DNA of 64,000 nt from Phaeobacter gallaeciensis DSM 26640 (GCF_000511385.1 NC_023137.1:2735001-2799000), one strand, 5' to 3'; shown: positions 7,888 through 17,202, numbered from the stretch's first letter. The notes: generated by a model not told the origin, from the sequence alone. Numbers and translations: made by a program.

Positions 7888-10569
7888 ATGAAACCGGGGT
7901 TTGCACTTTCTCTGTCCTCCACCGGCGTTGGCCTATTGCAACGTGCCGCCGGGGGCTGGCGCCAGATTGGCACAGTCTCGCTGGATGTCGACGATCTGAG
8001 CGCCGCGCTGGCGGATCTGCGCCAATTGGGCGAACGCCATGCGCAGGGGCCAATCGCGTGCAAACTGATCATCCCGAACGATCAAATTCGATATTTGACG
8101 CTTGAGACCGGGGCCACCGATCCCGACAGCCGCCGCGCCGCTGCTGAGCAGGGCCTGGATGGGGCCACTCCCTATCAGGTGGATGAGCTGGCCTTCGACC
8201 TGAGCGAGGATGGCGCACAGACGCATGTGGCCGCCGTCGCCCGCGAGACCTTGCAAGAGGCGGAAGATTTTGCGCTGATGCATGGATTTCTGCCGGTGAG
8301 CTTTGTGGCCATGCCGCAGGACATGAACTTTCTGGGGGAGCCATTTTTCGGCGCATCTAAGACCCTGCTGGAATCCGGCGAAGCCCCGGTTGAGCCTGAC
8401 GGTATCGCGGTCGTTGATATAGGCCCTGCCGACCCGCCGCCCGCTATTGCTGACGCTGATGTGGATGCCGAGACAGATGCTGACACGCGCGTAGAGGAGA
8501 ACGCATCTCCCAACGCACCCCTCTCTGATGATACCGTCGCTGCGCCCCCTGCCCCCTCAACGCCTGAAGACGTATCTGTTGATGACAATTCTGTTGATGA
8601 GATTGGAACGAACGAGGCCAATGCCAAACCGATCGAAGAGACCCTAGCTGACCCGGATCCCGTCCCTGAAGACCCCCCTGTTGCCGACGGCGAAGATACA
8701 CCGCCACCCGCTATCGCTGCGAGCGGGTTTTCGACACGACGACGCAAGGGTGGGGAACTGCGCGCGCAGAAAGCGCCTGTACCAATGGCATCAGCTGAAC
8801 CGCCAAAGGCCCCTGCGGCAACTAAAGCCGGTGCCGAGACCCGTACTGCAGCGCCGGATATTGATCCCAAGCCAAAGGATGGCCAACGAGTGGTGCCCCA
8901 TGCTGCCTTTGGCTCTATCGCGCTGGCCGACAGCCCGGCGGCGACGAGAGAGGGCGACACGAAAGTCCGGCCACTTTCCGCACCGACGGATGGGCCGGAG
9001 GCACCGTCCTCCGCCGCCAAAGGTGGTATTCCGGCCGCTCCAAAGGCATCAGGCCCGGCACCGGTTCTGCCCCGTGATGACATCGCGGACATCTCACTCC
9101 CGGAGGCGCCTAAAGACAAGAAATCTCTGCATGAGGCGGGCAAGGCATCCCTGCTGGCCGGTGTCTCTAAGCAAAAGGTCGGCGGCAAGCCTCGGTTCCT
9201 TGGCTTGGCGCTGGTGAGCGGCTTGCTGATTTTCATGGCGATTGTGGCAGCCTGGGCAATCCTCGCCGACAGGCAGTCCCGTAACGCCGTCAGTGATGCG
9301 ACCACAGCGCCCTTGGACAGCCCAGACACAAGTGGTCCCGGTGATATCGCCCCCCAAGTCAGCGCGATACCAGATCAACCTGACGAGGGCCCGCTGTTGC
9401 CACTGGATGCAACGCCAGACGGCACCTCCCCCAGTGACGCAGCTGCCGCTTCGGACGATACTGAGGAACTTTCCAGCACGGATACCGCGGTTCTGGACGC
9501 GCTGCGGCTGGAGCAGGACAACGCACCGACGGCAGATAAAACACTGACGGAGGATCTGGACCGGGCCGAGCTGGCCCCGGAAGCGGATGAGGCCGGGGCT
9601 GCTGCAGATCAGGACACCCCTCTCACACGCGCGGCCCAATATGCCGCAACCGGCATCTGGCAACACGCGCCTGAAACGCCCGAGACCCCGGGAACAGATA
9701 CGCTTGAGACCCTCTATGTGGCCTCAATTGACCCGACCGATATCTCCGAAGATGCAACAGCCCTGCCTGATCAGACCCTGTTCGCGACGGACCTGGAACT
9801 GGGCGCGATCAGCACACCGACTGCTGCCGGACAACAGTTTGACCTGGATGAGCGCGGATTGGTCAAGGCCACCCCAAATGGGACACTGAACCCGGATGGG
9901 ATCATGGTGTTCCTCGGCCGTCCCGAAAAGATCCCTCCACCGACCCCTGCCCGACCAGACCCGGAGGTCGCCGCCGCAGCGGAGGAAGCAGCGCGTCAGG
10001 CGATCCTCTCGGAACTTCGCCCCAAACAGCGCCCAAACGATCTGGTTGAACAGAATGAGCGCGCGCGGCTTGGCGGGTTGAGCCGTGCTGAACTGGGCGC
10101 ACTTCGCCCCCGCAGTCGTCCACCGGGATTGAAACCCCCAGAAGAAAACAGCCTGCCCGCAACGGCACAGGCGATTGCACGCTCCGTTGTGCCCCGAGGG
10201 CGGCCAGCCAATTTTGCCAATCTCGTCGATCGTGCGAAACGGAACCGTCAACGCAACGCGGAGCCCAGCATCTCAGAGGCGGTCGCCAGCGCCCCGCCCC
10301 GGACAGTCACGCCGCGGATCCCATCCAGTGCATCGGTTGCGCGGCAAGCGACCGTCGACAACGCGATCAATCTGCGCCGCGTGAACCTGATTGGTGTCTA
10401 CGGCACCCCGTCAAATCGCCGCGCGCTGATCCTGATGCCCAATGGCCGCTACAAGAAGGTAAAAGTCGGAGATCGGATCGATGGCGGGCGTGTTGTGGCC
10501 ATTGGCAACAGCCAGCTACAATACCAGAAGGGCAATCGCAATCTAACGCTGAAAATTCCCAGCAGTTAA
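7888..10569 (+). CDS. GspL/PilM-like + GspC/PilP-like fusion membrane protein
   Basis: An 893-residue single-pass protein of unknown function. Residues 1-160 resemble the cytoplasmic actin-like half of GspL/PilM: a strand LIIPNDQIRYLTL, then a helix leading to TPYQVDELAFDL, a strand HVAAVARETL, and a final FLPVSFVAMP. Residues ~165-430 are low-complexity, rich in Asp, Ala and Pro. One membrane helix lies at ~437-460 after a basic GGKPR. A second disordered stretch follows, with RPKQRP and RPRSRP repeats near 710-750. The last ~60 residues (RALILMPNGRYKKVKVGDR, VVAIGNS, LTLKIP) match the homology-region fold of GspC/PilP. The layout places the N-terminus in the cytoplasm and the C-terminal domain in the periplasm. 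No other secretion or pilus gene is nearby. Automatic annotation often calls such Ala/Pro-rich proteins IF-2; that would be wrong here. The domain assignments are by eye. Confidence 0.65.
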   Translation: MKPGFALSLSSTGVGLLQRAAGGWRQIGTVSLDVDDLSAALADLRQLGERHAQGPIACKLIIPNDQIRYLTLETGATDPDSRRAAAEQGLDGATPYQVDELAFDLSEDGAQTHVAAVARETLQEAEDFALMHGFLPVSFVAMPQDMNFLGEPFFGASKTLLESGEAPVEPDGIAVVDIGPADPPPAIADADVDAETDADTRVEENASPNAPLSDDTVAAPPAPSTPEDVSVDDNSVDEIGTNEANAKPIEETLADPDPVPEDPPVADGEDTPPPAIAASGFSTRRRKGGELRAQKAPVPMASAEPPKAPAATKAGAETRTAAPDIDPKPKDGQRVVPHAAFGSIALADSPAATREGDTKVRPLSAPTDGPEAPSSAAKGGIPAAPKASGPAPVLPRDDIADISLPEAPKDKKSLHEAGKASLLAGVSKQKVGGKPRFLGLALVSGLLIFMAIVAAWAILADRQSRNAVSDATTAPLDSPDTSGPGDIAPQVSAIPDQPDEGPLLPLDATPDGTSPSDAAAASDDTEELSSTDTAVLDALRLEQDNAPTADKTLTEDLDRAELAPEADEAGAAADQDTPLTRAAQYAATGIWQHAPETPETPGTDTLETLYVASIDPTDISEDATALPDQTLFATDLELGAISTPTAAGQQFDLDERGLVKATPNGTLNPDGIMVFLGRPEKIPPPTPARPDPEVAAAAEEAARQAILSELRPKQRPNDLVEQNERARLGGLSRAELGALRPRSRPPGLKPPEENSLPATAQAIARSVVPRGRPANFANLVDRAKRNRQRNAEPSISEAVASAPPRTVTPRIPSSASVARQATVDNAINLRRVNLIGVYGTPSNRRALILMPNGRYKKVKVGDRIDGGRVVAIGNSQLQYQKGNRNLTLKIPSS

Positions 10570-10633
10570 GGCCCCCCCGCCGGAACGATACGACCACCGC
10601 GCAGAAGGTGCCCCAAATATCGAACCAAATCGA

Positions 10634-10663
10634 AAAAGCCGGACCACTCTAGGCCCGGCTTTT
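10634..10663. terminator. Bidirectional intrinsic terminator
   Basis: AAAAGCCGG and CCGGCTTTT form a 9-bp stem with a 12-base loop between the fusion protein gene (plus) and hpd (minus). Both flanks are A/T runs. Confidence 0.85.
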
Positions 10664-10688
10664 GTCGTTTTGGTCTGCGAATGGTTAG

Positions 10689-11789
10689 TCACTCAGCCTC
10701 TGCAAGCTCCCCAGTGGCGATCTGCTCACGCTCGATCGATTCAAACAGAGCCTTGAAATTCCCCTCGCCAAAGCCTTCATCCCCCTTGCGCTGGATGAAT
10801 TCAAAGAAGATCGGGCCAATTACGGTTTTAGAAAAAACCTGCAGCAGGATCTTGGTCTCGCCACCGCCAACGACCCCCTCGCCGTCAATCAGAATGCCGT
10901 GTTTCTGCATTCGATCCAGCGGCTCTTCATGGCCCACAACACGCTCATGACTCATTTCATAATAGCTGGGAGGTGGCGCGGGCATAAAACTGATACCGCG
11001 TTCCGCGATTTGGTCCGCGTCGCCGTAGATATCTTCAGTCCCGACAGCAATGTGCTGAATGCCTTCCCCTTTGTATTTCTTCAGATAGGACACGATCTGA
11101 CCCGTCTCACCACGATCTTCGTTAATCGGAATGCGGATACGACCACAGGGCGAGGTCAAGGCACGGCTTCTTAAACCAGTATACTTGCCTTCGATGTCAA
11201 AGAAGTGGATTTCGCTAAAATTGAACAGCTCACCATAGAACTTGAACCACTTGTCCATGTTGCCCTGGTAGACATTGTGGGTCAGGTGATCCAGATAATA
11301 GAAACCCACACCGCGCGGTTTCGACTGGGCGAGCCACTCGAATTCAGTATTGTAGGGCGAGGTGTCATAATACTGGTCGATAAAGTAAATCAGCGAGCCA
11401 CCAATTCCCCTGATCGCAGGGACGTCCATCGTCTTGTCGGCCCCCTCATAAGCTTCTGCCCCCTTAGCGACAGCATGTTCGAAGGCCTTTTGCGCATCGA
11501 CAACACGCCACCCCATGGACGGCGCACAAGGACCATGATCCGCAACGAAGCGCTCCGCGAAACTACCTTTCTCGGCATTCAGGACATAAGTGATGTCCCC
11601 CTGCTGCCACAGTTCGATACCAGGCTTGGTCTTGTGGCGCGCCACCAGCTCATACCCCATACGCGCAAAGAGGTCGCGCAGCTCCTGTGGGTTGGGGTGG
11701 GCAAATTCGACAAATTCAAACCCATCGGTTCCGGCCGGATTCTCTGGGCTGATGACGGATTTCGGGGCGTTATGCGGGAACGGGCCCAT
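10689..11789 (-). CDS. hpd: 4-hydroxyphenylpyruvate dioxygenase
   Basis: A 366-residue non-haem Fe(II) enzyme that turns 4-hydroxyphenylpyruvate into homogentisate in tyrosine catabolism. Two vicinal-oxygen-chelate domains are visible. The three iron ligands can be placed in HLTHNVYQGN, QHIAVGTEDIY and FFEFIQRKG; the C-terminal GFGEGNFKALFESIE is the conserved closing helix. The start at 11789 is chosen because GGAGGAAGCCGC precedes it; a longer frame to 11825 would run through the -10 box of its own promoter. The gene is divergent from an Lrp-family regulator, and the shared intergenic region holds candidate operators. The other tyrosine-pathway genes (hmgA, fahA) are not adjacent. Confidence 0.96.
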   Translation of the reverse strand: MGPFPHNAPKSVISPENPAGTDGFEFVEFAHPNPQELRDLFARMGYELVARHKTKPGIELWQQGDITYVLNAEKGSFAERFVADHGPCAPSMGWRVVDAQKAFEHAVAKGAEAYEGADKTMDVPAIRGIGGSLIYFIDQYYDTSPYNTEFEWLAQSKPRGVGFYYLDHLTHNVYQGNMDKWFKFYGELFNFSEIHFFDIEGKYTGLRSRALTSPCGRIRIPINEDRGETGQIVSYLKKYKGEGIQHIAVGTEDIYGDADQIAERGISFMPAPPPSYYEMSHERVVGHEEPLDRMQKHGILIDGEGVVGGGETKILLQVFSKTVIGPIFFEFIQRKGDEGFGEGNFKALFESIEREQIATGELAEAE

Positions 11790-11810
11790 GCGGCTTCCTC
11801 CAAATAGGGA

Positions 11811-11839
11811 ATAGTGTAGCTGCATCTAGAATACCGCAA
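11811..11839 (-). promoter_or_regulatory. Candidate sigma-70 promoter for hpd
   Basis: On the minus strand TTGCGG (11839-11834) and CACTAT (11816-11811) are 17 bases apart, about 22 bases upstream of the start codon at 11789. The match is moderate. Confidence 0.45.
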
Positions 11840-11850
11840 TTCAGATGCTT

Positions 11851-11921
11851 GTTTTGCGCATAGTTTAGGGTATGCAAGAGTATAAGTGCGCAAATCACGC
11901 GCATAATCCAGAATATTTGCG
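11851..11921. promoter_or_regulatory. Candidate Lrp/AsnC operator cluster between hpd and its regulator
   Basis: CGCAAAT (11889-11895) and ATTTGCG (11915-11921) are perfect inverted arms 26 bases apart, start to start. A second pair, TTGCGCATA (11855-11862 region) and TATGCAA (11871-11877), lies just upstream. Spaced A/T-rich dyads are usual for octameric Lrp-type regulators, and the gene next to them encodes one. Confidence 0.4.
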
Positions 11922-11933
11922 AAAGTCCCGCAC

Positions 11934-12389
11934 ATGTTAGACGCAACTGATCAGAAACTGCTCTCCGCGCTGCAAAAAGACGCCCATTTGACGGCACAGC
12001 AGCTCGGGGAACTGTTGAATCTCTCGGCAAGCCAAGCCGGGCGGCGCCGACAACGTCTGGAGGCAGACGGCTACATCCGCAGCTATGAGGCACGGCTGGA
12101 TCCTGACAGGCTAGGGTTGAGTGTGCAGGGGTTTGTGCAGGTCCATCTTGAAAGTCATGGACCCGAACAATCTGAACGATTTTCACGGCTGGTCCGGATG
12201 CGCCCCGAAATCACCTCAGCCTGGACCATGACCGGCGAAGCCGATTATTTGCTTAGGGTATTCTGCACTGATCTTGCAGCGTTAAACCGGCTTTTGCATG
12301 AAATTCTGCTGCCCCACCCGACAGTCGCACGGGTTCAGAGCCAGATTGTGATGGCACAATTAAAAAGCGATGGGCCGCTGCCGACTTAA
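11934..12389 (+). CDS. Lrp/AsnC-family transcriptional regulator
   Basis: A 151-residue regulator. Residues 1-60 form the winged helix-turn-helix (DATDQKLLSALQKDAHLTAQ, then LLNLSASQAGRRRQRLEADG), followed by the RAM ligand-binding domain (LSVQGFVQVHL, and AWTMTGEADYLLRV, the effector-pocket signature). It is divergent from hpd across 144 bases that hold dyad repeats, so regulation of hpd and of itself in response to an aromatic amino acid is likely; this is inference from position. Members of this family are often activated by phenylalanine or tyrosine. Confidence 0.9.
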   Translation: MLDATDQKLLSALQKDAHLTAQQLGELLNLSASQAGRRRQRLEADGYIRSYEARLDPDRLGLSVQGFVQVHLESHGPEQSERFSRLVRMRPEITSAWTMTGEADYLLRVFCTDLAALNRLLHEILLPHPTVARVQSQIVMAQLKSDGPLPT

Positions 12390-12451
12390 GGTTCCGTGAA
12401 CACTCGTGCGCTATACAAACACGGTACAGACTTAGAGATTGGATAGAGACC

Positions 12452-13672
12452 GTGTCCTTTGTAGATCGTCGCATTGAAAGCCGCCCCACCCGCGGCGAGG
12501 CTCCATTTGGGCTAAACGAGGTGTTTTTTTCCCGCACCGACAGCCGGGGGGTCATCATCGCCGGCAACTATGTGTTCCGCAGGGTGTCCGACTACGACTG
12601 GGAGGAACTGCTAGGCGCGCCACATCGCACTATTCGCCATCCCGACATGCCCAAGGGTGTGTTCCAATTGTTCTGGGACACCATCAAGAGCGGCCAGACC
12701 ATGGGCGCCTACGTCAAGAACAAATCGAAAGATGGGCTTTACTACTGGGTGTATGCGGTCGTAGTGCCTTGCGCTGACGGTTACTTGTCGGCACGAATTA
12801 AACCCAGCAGCAAGATGTTCGACGATGCCCGAAATCTCTACGCCAAGTTGCTTGCGGCGGAGCAAAACGAAGGGCTGACACCGGAGGAAAGCGCCGAACG
12901 CCTGAAGGCCTGGATCGTCGATCATGGTTTTGACGACTATCGGCAATTTGCGACCAAGGCGATGAGCGAGGAACTGATCGCGCGCGACATCGGACTGGAC
13001 AATGAGCCGGATCAAATGATTGTCGATCTGTGCCAGATGCTGGACAACGCCAAGACACTCGTCGGCGAGACCGAAGGCCTGATCAAGGATTTCGACGCCA
13101 TGCATACAATCCCGCATAACCTGCGGGTCATTGCGTCGCGTATCGAACCCTCAGGCGGGCCCGTCACTGTCCTGTCGCAGAACTATGGCGCAATGTCGCG
13201 CGAAATGTCTGACTGGTTTGCAGCGCATGTCATGGGCAAGGACAGCAATTTCGCGGTGATTGAGGCAGCCGTGGACGATTCCCTGTTTGTGGAGTGCATG
13301 GTACGTGTCCTGAAGGAATGCGACATCCAGCTTCAGAAGGAACGGCGCAATCTGGGTGAAATTGACATGCAGGGAGAACGCGACATGCTGGCCCAATTGG
13401 TGGCCCAGCAACTGGAACGCGCAGGCAAGGGGCTAGACCAGGTGGAACGCGAAGCTTCACGTATCATGCATGCCTGTCAGGTTATGCACCGCCATTTTCT
13501 GGGCCTCAGCTCGACTCGTGTTCTGTGCAAAATCGAAAGTGCCCGCCTACCAGAGTCGGGCGAAACGCTGGCGGATATCATCGACCAGCTTGGCGTCTTT
13601 CAGGAACGTATCTCCCAACGGCTGGAGCGTATCGCGAAACTCAGCAATGAGATCCGGTCCCTGGAACGCTGA
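12452..13672 (+). CDS. Soluble Aer-type PAS sensor protein
   Basis: A 406-residue protein starting with GTG after GGATAGAG. Residues ~20-125 are an Aer-like PAS domain: GVIIAGNYVFRRVSDYDWEE, APHRTIRHPDMP, and KDGLYYWVYAVVVP. In Aer this fold binds FAD and senses redox state. There is no membrane segment and no HAMP domain. The rest (130-400) is largely helical with Glu/Gln/Arg-rich heptads (e.g. QLVAQQLERAGKGLDQVERE), but the conserved hairpin tip of methyl-accepting chemotaxis proteins is absent, so it should not couple to CheA in the usual way. No che genes are nearby. Partner and output are unknown. Confidence 0.7.
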   Translation: MSFVDRRIESRPTRGEAPFGLNEVFFSRTDSRGVIIAGNYVFRRVSDYDWEELLGAPHRTIRHPDMPKGVFQLFWDTIKSGQTMGAYVKNKSKDGLYYWVYAVVVPCADGYLSARIKPSSKMFDDARNLYAKLLAAEQNEGLTPEESAERLKAWIVDHGFDDYRQFATKAMSEELIARDIGLDNEPDQMIVDLCQMLDNAKTLVGETEGLIKDFDAMHTIPHNLRVIASRIEPSGGPVTVLSQNYGAMSREMSDWFAAHVMGKDSNFAVIEAAVDDSLFVECMVRVLKECDIQLQKERRNLGEIDMQGERDMLAQLVAQQLERAGKGLDQVEREASRIMHACQVMHRHFLGLSSTRVLCKIESARLPESGETLADIIDQLGVFQERISQRLERIAKLSNEIRSLER

Positions 13673-14122
13673 CGCCAAGCGCATAGGTGATGCACAAACC
13701 CTGGACATGACCATCGAATCTACCAGAGGCGGTCTGTCTTATTAATCCCCGGTGAGACGTAGAGCCGCAGGAATAGCGGCTCTATCTCAAGCGCCTGTGA
13801 GGCCGCTCAGGAGCGATAACAGCCAGTTCATGACTGCTCCTTTGAGCTTCAAAACCTCGGCATTATCGCCCTTAGCGGGTCAGCGGCGCTGAATTAGCAG
13901 AGTCTAGCCCAGTGAGCCCTCTTGCAGCCTCAATTATGTGAGTGCCCAATGTTTCGTGTGAAGCTCAACCGGCCCTGCTCAACGGTCAGGCAGTACGGTA
14001 CAGGTCGCTCTTTCGGACGAATACGCTGCGGTCGCGCCAACGGCAGCACCGCCACACCGACCCGCGCTGCCATCGCATGTTAACCGTTGCCAAGCCGGGC
14101 AGCGCTTGCGATACCAAAACTT
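13673..14122. other. 450-base intergenic region with one hairpin
   Basis: Apart from the stem-loop at 13760-13784 nothing convincing is present. Short open frames through this stretch lack ribosome sites and recognisable content. It should hold the kefB promoter, but no clear consensus was found. Confidence 0.5.
13760..13784. terminator. Probable transcription terminator hairpin
   Basis: TAGAGCCGC and GCGGCTCTA form a perfect 9-bp stem with loop AGGAATA, 88 bases after the PAS gene. The T tract behind it is poor (TCTC), so termination may be weak. Confidence 0.5.
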
Positions 14123-16015
14123 ATGGATGCATTTCTCTATCAAGCAACGATCTACCTTGCAGCCGCGGTGATCGCCGTGCCGATTGCCGCACGTCTCGGG
14201 CTTGGGTCCGTCTTGGGCTATCTGGCTGCCGGAATCATTATCGGACCAGTGTTCGGGTTCGTCGGCAGCGAAGCCGAAGATCTGCGCCATTTCGCCGAGT
14301 TCGGCGTCGTCATGATGCTCTTTCTGATCGGCTTGGAACTGGAGCCGCGCGCGCTTTGGGCGATGCGGCACAAGCTGCTTGGCCTAGGCGGCCTGCAGAT
14401 CCTAGTCAGCACGATCGCCCTGATGGGGGCAGCCATGCTGGCAGGGGAGACCTGGCAGGTGGGTCTGGCCATTGGCCTGGCGCTCTCGCTGTCCTCAACG
14501 GCCATCGTCCTGCAAACCCTTTCTGAAAAAGGGTTGATGCGGACCGGTGGGGGGCGGGCGACATTTTCGGTTCTGCTCACGCAGGACATCGCAGTCATCC
14601 CCATCCTTGCCTTACTGCCGCTGCTGGCAGCCCAACATGGTGCGCAGATCACCGGAAATGGATCCATCGCGCGCGCCGCGGATGACGCCCATGGCGCATC
14701 CAGCCACGCTACACTGTCGCTGGTCGAAGGGCTGCCGGGGTGGGCTGTGACCCTGGTGACCCTTGCCGCAATCGGATCAATCGTGCTGGCCGGGGTCTAT
14801 CTCGCGCGTCCGGTGTTCCGGTTCATCCACGCCTCCAATCTGCGCGAAATGTACACGGCGCTGGCGCTGATGATCGTTGTTGGCATTTCTTTCCTGATGA
14901 CGCTGGTCGGCCTTTCACCTGCGCTTGGAGCCTTTCTTGCTGGAGTGGTTCTTGCCAACAGTGAATTCAGGCATGAGCTTGAGAGCGATCTCAACCCCTT
15001 CAAGGGGCTACTGCTTGGTCTGTTCTTTATCACTGTCGGTGCCGGTATCAATTATCGCCTGTTTCTGGCCGAGCCGGGCGATCTCATTGGTCTTGCCCTG
15101 CTAGTCATCGTAGCAAAAGGCGCCGTGCTCTACTTTGTGGGCAAAGCCTTCGGCCTGAAGAAACGTGATCACTGGCTCTTTACGCTGGGCCTTGCGCAGG
15201 CAGGTGAGTTCGGGTTTGTCCTGCTGGCATTTTCCCGGCAGCTCAATGTGGTGCCACCTGAACTGTCCGAGAAACTGCTTCTGGTGATCGCCCTGTCGAT
15301 GCTGATCACCCCGCTGTTGTTCATTCTCTATGACCTGCTGTCAAAGTACAGCAAGGACAGCCCCAAGGAACAGGCCGACGACGAAATCGACGAAGAAGGC
15401 CCGGTCATCATTGCCGGAATTGGGCGCTTTGGTCAGATCGTCAATCGGCTGGTCCGTGCCAGCGGGTTCAATACCGTTGTTCTGGACAGCAATATGGCAT
15501 CCGTGCAGCTGATGCGGCGGTTTGGCGTCAAGAGCTTCCTCGGTGATCCGACCCGCCCCGAACTGTTGAAAGCCGCTGGCATTGCAAAGGCCAAGGTCCT
15601 CGTTGTGGCGCTCGACGACAGAGAGGCAGCCCTCAGGTTGGTTGCCCATGCCCGTCGTGGTTATCCGGATCTGCACATCATTGCGCGCGCTTTTGATCGC
15701 AACCATGTGTTTGAACTCTACAAGGCGGGGGCGAATGACATTGTGCGTGAGATGTTCGACAGTTCCCTGCGCGCCGGGCGCTATGTTCTGGAGCAGATCG
15801 GGCTGAGCGAATATGAGGCGGCGCAAGCCGAGCAGATGTTCTATGCGCATGATCGTCAGACGGTGCGCGAACTGGCGGGTCTTTGGATTCCCGGAACACC
15901 GACTAGCGAAAACCCGGCCTATATCGCCCGTGCCCTTGAGCTGGAAAAAGATCTGGAAACAGCGCTCTTGGAGCTTGCAGAGGCCAAGAAATCCTCAGAC
16001 CAGAAATCAGCCTGA
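14123..16015 (+). CDS. kefB: KefB/KefC-type monovalent cation:proton antiporter
   Basis: A 630-residue CPA2 transporter. Residues ~5-400 form about twelve membrane segments; GYLAAGIIIGPVFG, FLIGLELEPRALW and SPALGAFLAGVVLANSEF are the conserved transport motifs. Residues ~427-545 are a TrkA-N (RCK) domain starting PVIIAGIGRFGQIVNRL, a Rossmann site for NAD(H) or glutathione adducts. The short acidic linker DDEIDEE separates the two. Kef systems release K+ during electrophile stress. The start at 14123 fits the family N-terminus (MDAFLYQATIYLA), though no strong ribosome site precedes it; a TTG 12 codons earlier is the alternative. No kefF/kefG ancillary subunit gene is adjacent. Confidence 0.88.
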   Translation: MDAFLYQATIYLAAAVIAVPIAARLGLGSVLGYLAAGIIIGPVFGFVGSEAEDLRHFAEFGVVMMLFLIGLELEPRALWAMRHKLLGLGGLQILVSTIALMGAAMLAGETWQVGLAIGLALSLSSTAIVLQTLSEKGLMRTGGGRATFSVLLTQDIAVIPILALLPLLAAQHGAQITGNGSIARAADDAHGASSHATLSLVEGLPGWAVTLVTLAAIGSIVLAGVYLARPVFRFIHASNLREMYTALALMIVVGISFLMTLVGLSPALGAFLAGVVLANSEFRHELESDLNPFKGLLLGLFFITVGAGINYRLFLAEPGDLIGLALLVIVAKGAVLYFVGKAFGLKKRDHWLFTLGLAQAGEFGFVLLAFSRQLNVVPPELSEKLLLVIALSMLITPLLFILYDLLSKYSKDSPKEQADDEIDEEGPVIIAGIGRFGQIVNRLVRASGFNTVVLDSNMASVQLMRRFGVKSFLGDPTRPELLKAAGIAKAKVLVVALDDREAALRLVAHARRGYPDLHIIARAFDRNHVFELYKAGANDIVREMFDSSLRAGRYVLEQIGLSEYEAAQAEQMFYAHDRQTVRELAGLWIPGTPTSENPAYIARALELEKDLETALLELAEAKKSSDQKSA

Positions 16016-16028
16016 CCCTCCGTTGCGT

Positions 16029-16054
16029 CGTCCTGCCTGTCAAAAGGCAGGACG
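16029..16054. terminator. Terminator hairpin between kefB and cobT
   Basis: CGTCCTGCCT and AGGCAGGACG make a perfect 10-bp stem with loop GTCAAA between the convergent ends of kefB and cobT. The flanks have no long T tract. Confidence 0.65.
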
Positions 16055-16086
16055 GCAAAGCGGCATCAGTGGCGCATAGTGCCAGC

Positions 16087-17103
16087 TCAGCTGCCGGAAA
16101 CGCCCGCTTCCTCAAAGGTTGCCATACCGCTGTGGCACGCGACAGCTGCCCGTAGCACCTGGATCGCCAAGGCCGCACCGGACCCCTCTCCAAGGCGTAG
16201 ATCCAGTGACAGAAATGGCGGCTTGCCAAGATGGGTCAGCAATGCGGCGTGGGCGCTTTCGGCGCTCTGGTGACCTGCGACGACATGATCCAATGCTGCC
16301 GGATGAGTGCGCATCAAGCAAGCGGCCGCAGCACAGCAGATAAAGCCATCCAGAATGACCGGGATTCTCATCATCCGGGCCGCGGTCATCGCCCCGGCCA
16401 TGGCGGCAATCTCACGCCCGCCGAGACGGCGCAGCGCCTCAACACCGTCGGTGATGGCCGGGCCATGCAACGCCACCCCTTCCGCCACAACCCGAGTTTT
16501 ATTCGCCAGGCCGGTATCATCAACACCGGTCCCACGTCCGGTCCAATCCCCGGCGTCGCCGCCGAACAGCGCACAGGCCAGCGCTGCGGCCGGTGTCGTA
16601 TTGCCGATACCCATCTCACCAACTACAAGCAGATCGGCGGAGGGATCGACCGATTTCCATCCCGTCTGCAACGCGCTGAGCAGTTCAGCGTTGTCCATAG
16701 CCGCGTCTTTGGTAAAGTCCTTCGTTGGCCTCTCCAGATCGAGGCTATGAACATCAAGACGAGCGCCCGCCAGCTTTGCCAACTGGTTGATCGCGGCGCC
16801 GCCGTGTTTGAAGTTGGCGACCATCTGTGCCGTCACTTCGCTCGGAAAGGCAGAGACCCCCTGCTGCACGATGCCATGATTGCCGGCAAAGACGATTACC
16901 TGCGGCGCTCGGATCACCGGGCGCTCTGTACCGCGCCAGCTTCCGTACCAGATCGCCAGATCCTCCAGCCGTCCGAGCGAGCCTGGCGGCTTGGTCAATT
17001 GACTGTTGCGTTCGGCCGCGGCTGTTTCAGCCCGTTCGTCCACGCCCGGAGCCTGCGCGAGCTGCGCACGAAAGTGATCAAGCGAAAAGAGCGGTGACAG
17101 CAT
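16087..17103 (-). CDS. cobT: Nicotinate-nucleotide--dimethylbenzimidazole phosphoribosyltransferase
   Basis: A 338-residue cytosolic enzyme that makes alpha-ribazole phosphate for the lower ligand of cobalamin. Motifs: [19 protein letters not shown] near the N-terminus, [25 protein letters not shown] and [10 protein letters not shown], whose Glu is the catalytic base. The start at 17103 follows GAGG with a 6-base spacer; the frame stays open 69 residues further but that part is not family-like. It is divergent from cobS over ~100 bases. No cobalamin riboswitch was recognised between them. Together the two genes complete nucleotide-loop assembly. Confidence 0.95.
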   Translation of the reverse strand: MLSPLFSLDHFRAQLAQAPGVDERAETAAAERNSQLTKPPGSLGRLEDLAIWYGSWRGTERPVIRAPQVIVFAGNHGIVQQGVSAFPSEVTAQMVANFKHGGAAINQLAKLAGARLDVHSLDLERPTKDFTKDAAMDNAELLSALQTGWKSVDPSADLLVVGEMGIGNTTPAAALACALFGGDAGDWTGRGTGVDDTGLANKTRVVAEGVALHGPAITDGVEALRRLGGREIAAMAGAMTAARMMRIPVILDGFICCAAAACLMRTHPAALDHVVAGHQSAESAHAALLTHLGKPPFLSLDLRLGEGSGAALAIQVLRAAVACHSGMATFEEAGVSGS

Positions 17104-17202
17104 GGAAAGCCTCATTGCATCGAAGGGGTCATCGCAGGTAAAGCGGATCATCCGTATGTACCGGTTCATCTTGACACCGCAAGCCCTCCGTGAGGCCCGC
17201 AA

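Noticed and set aside
8175..9329. 384-residue minus-strand open frame, Ser/Ala/Gly-rich
   Set aside because: It is antisense to the low-complexity part of the fusion protein, where codon bias keeps the opposite strand open. It has no ribosome site and no family likeness.
13942..14526. 194-residue plus-strand open frame overlapping the kefB start
   Set aside because: It overlaps conserved kefB membrane segments in another frame and is Arg-rich, a usual sign of a shifted reading frame in G+C-rich DNA.
17104..17202. Possible cobalamin riboswitch between cobT and cobS
   Set aside because: The gap is only ~100 bases and no B12-box-like conserved block is visible.
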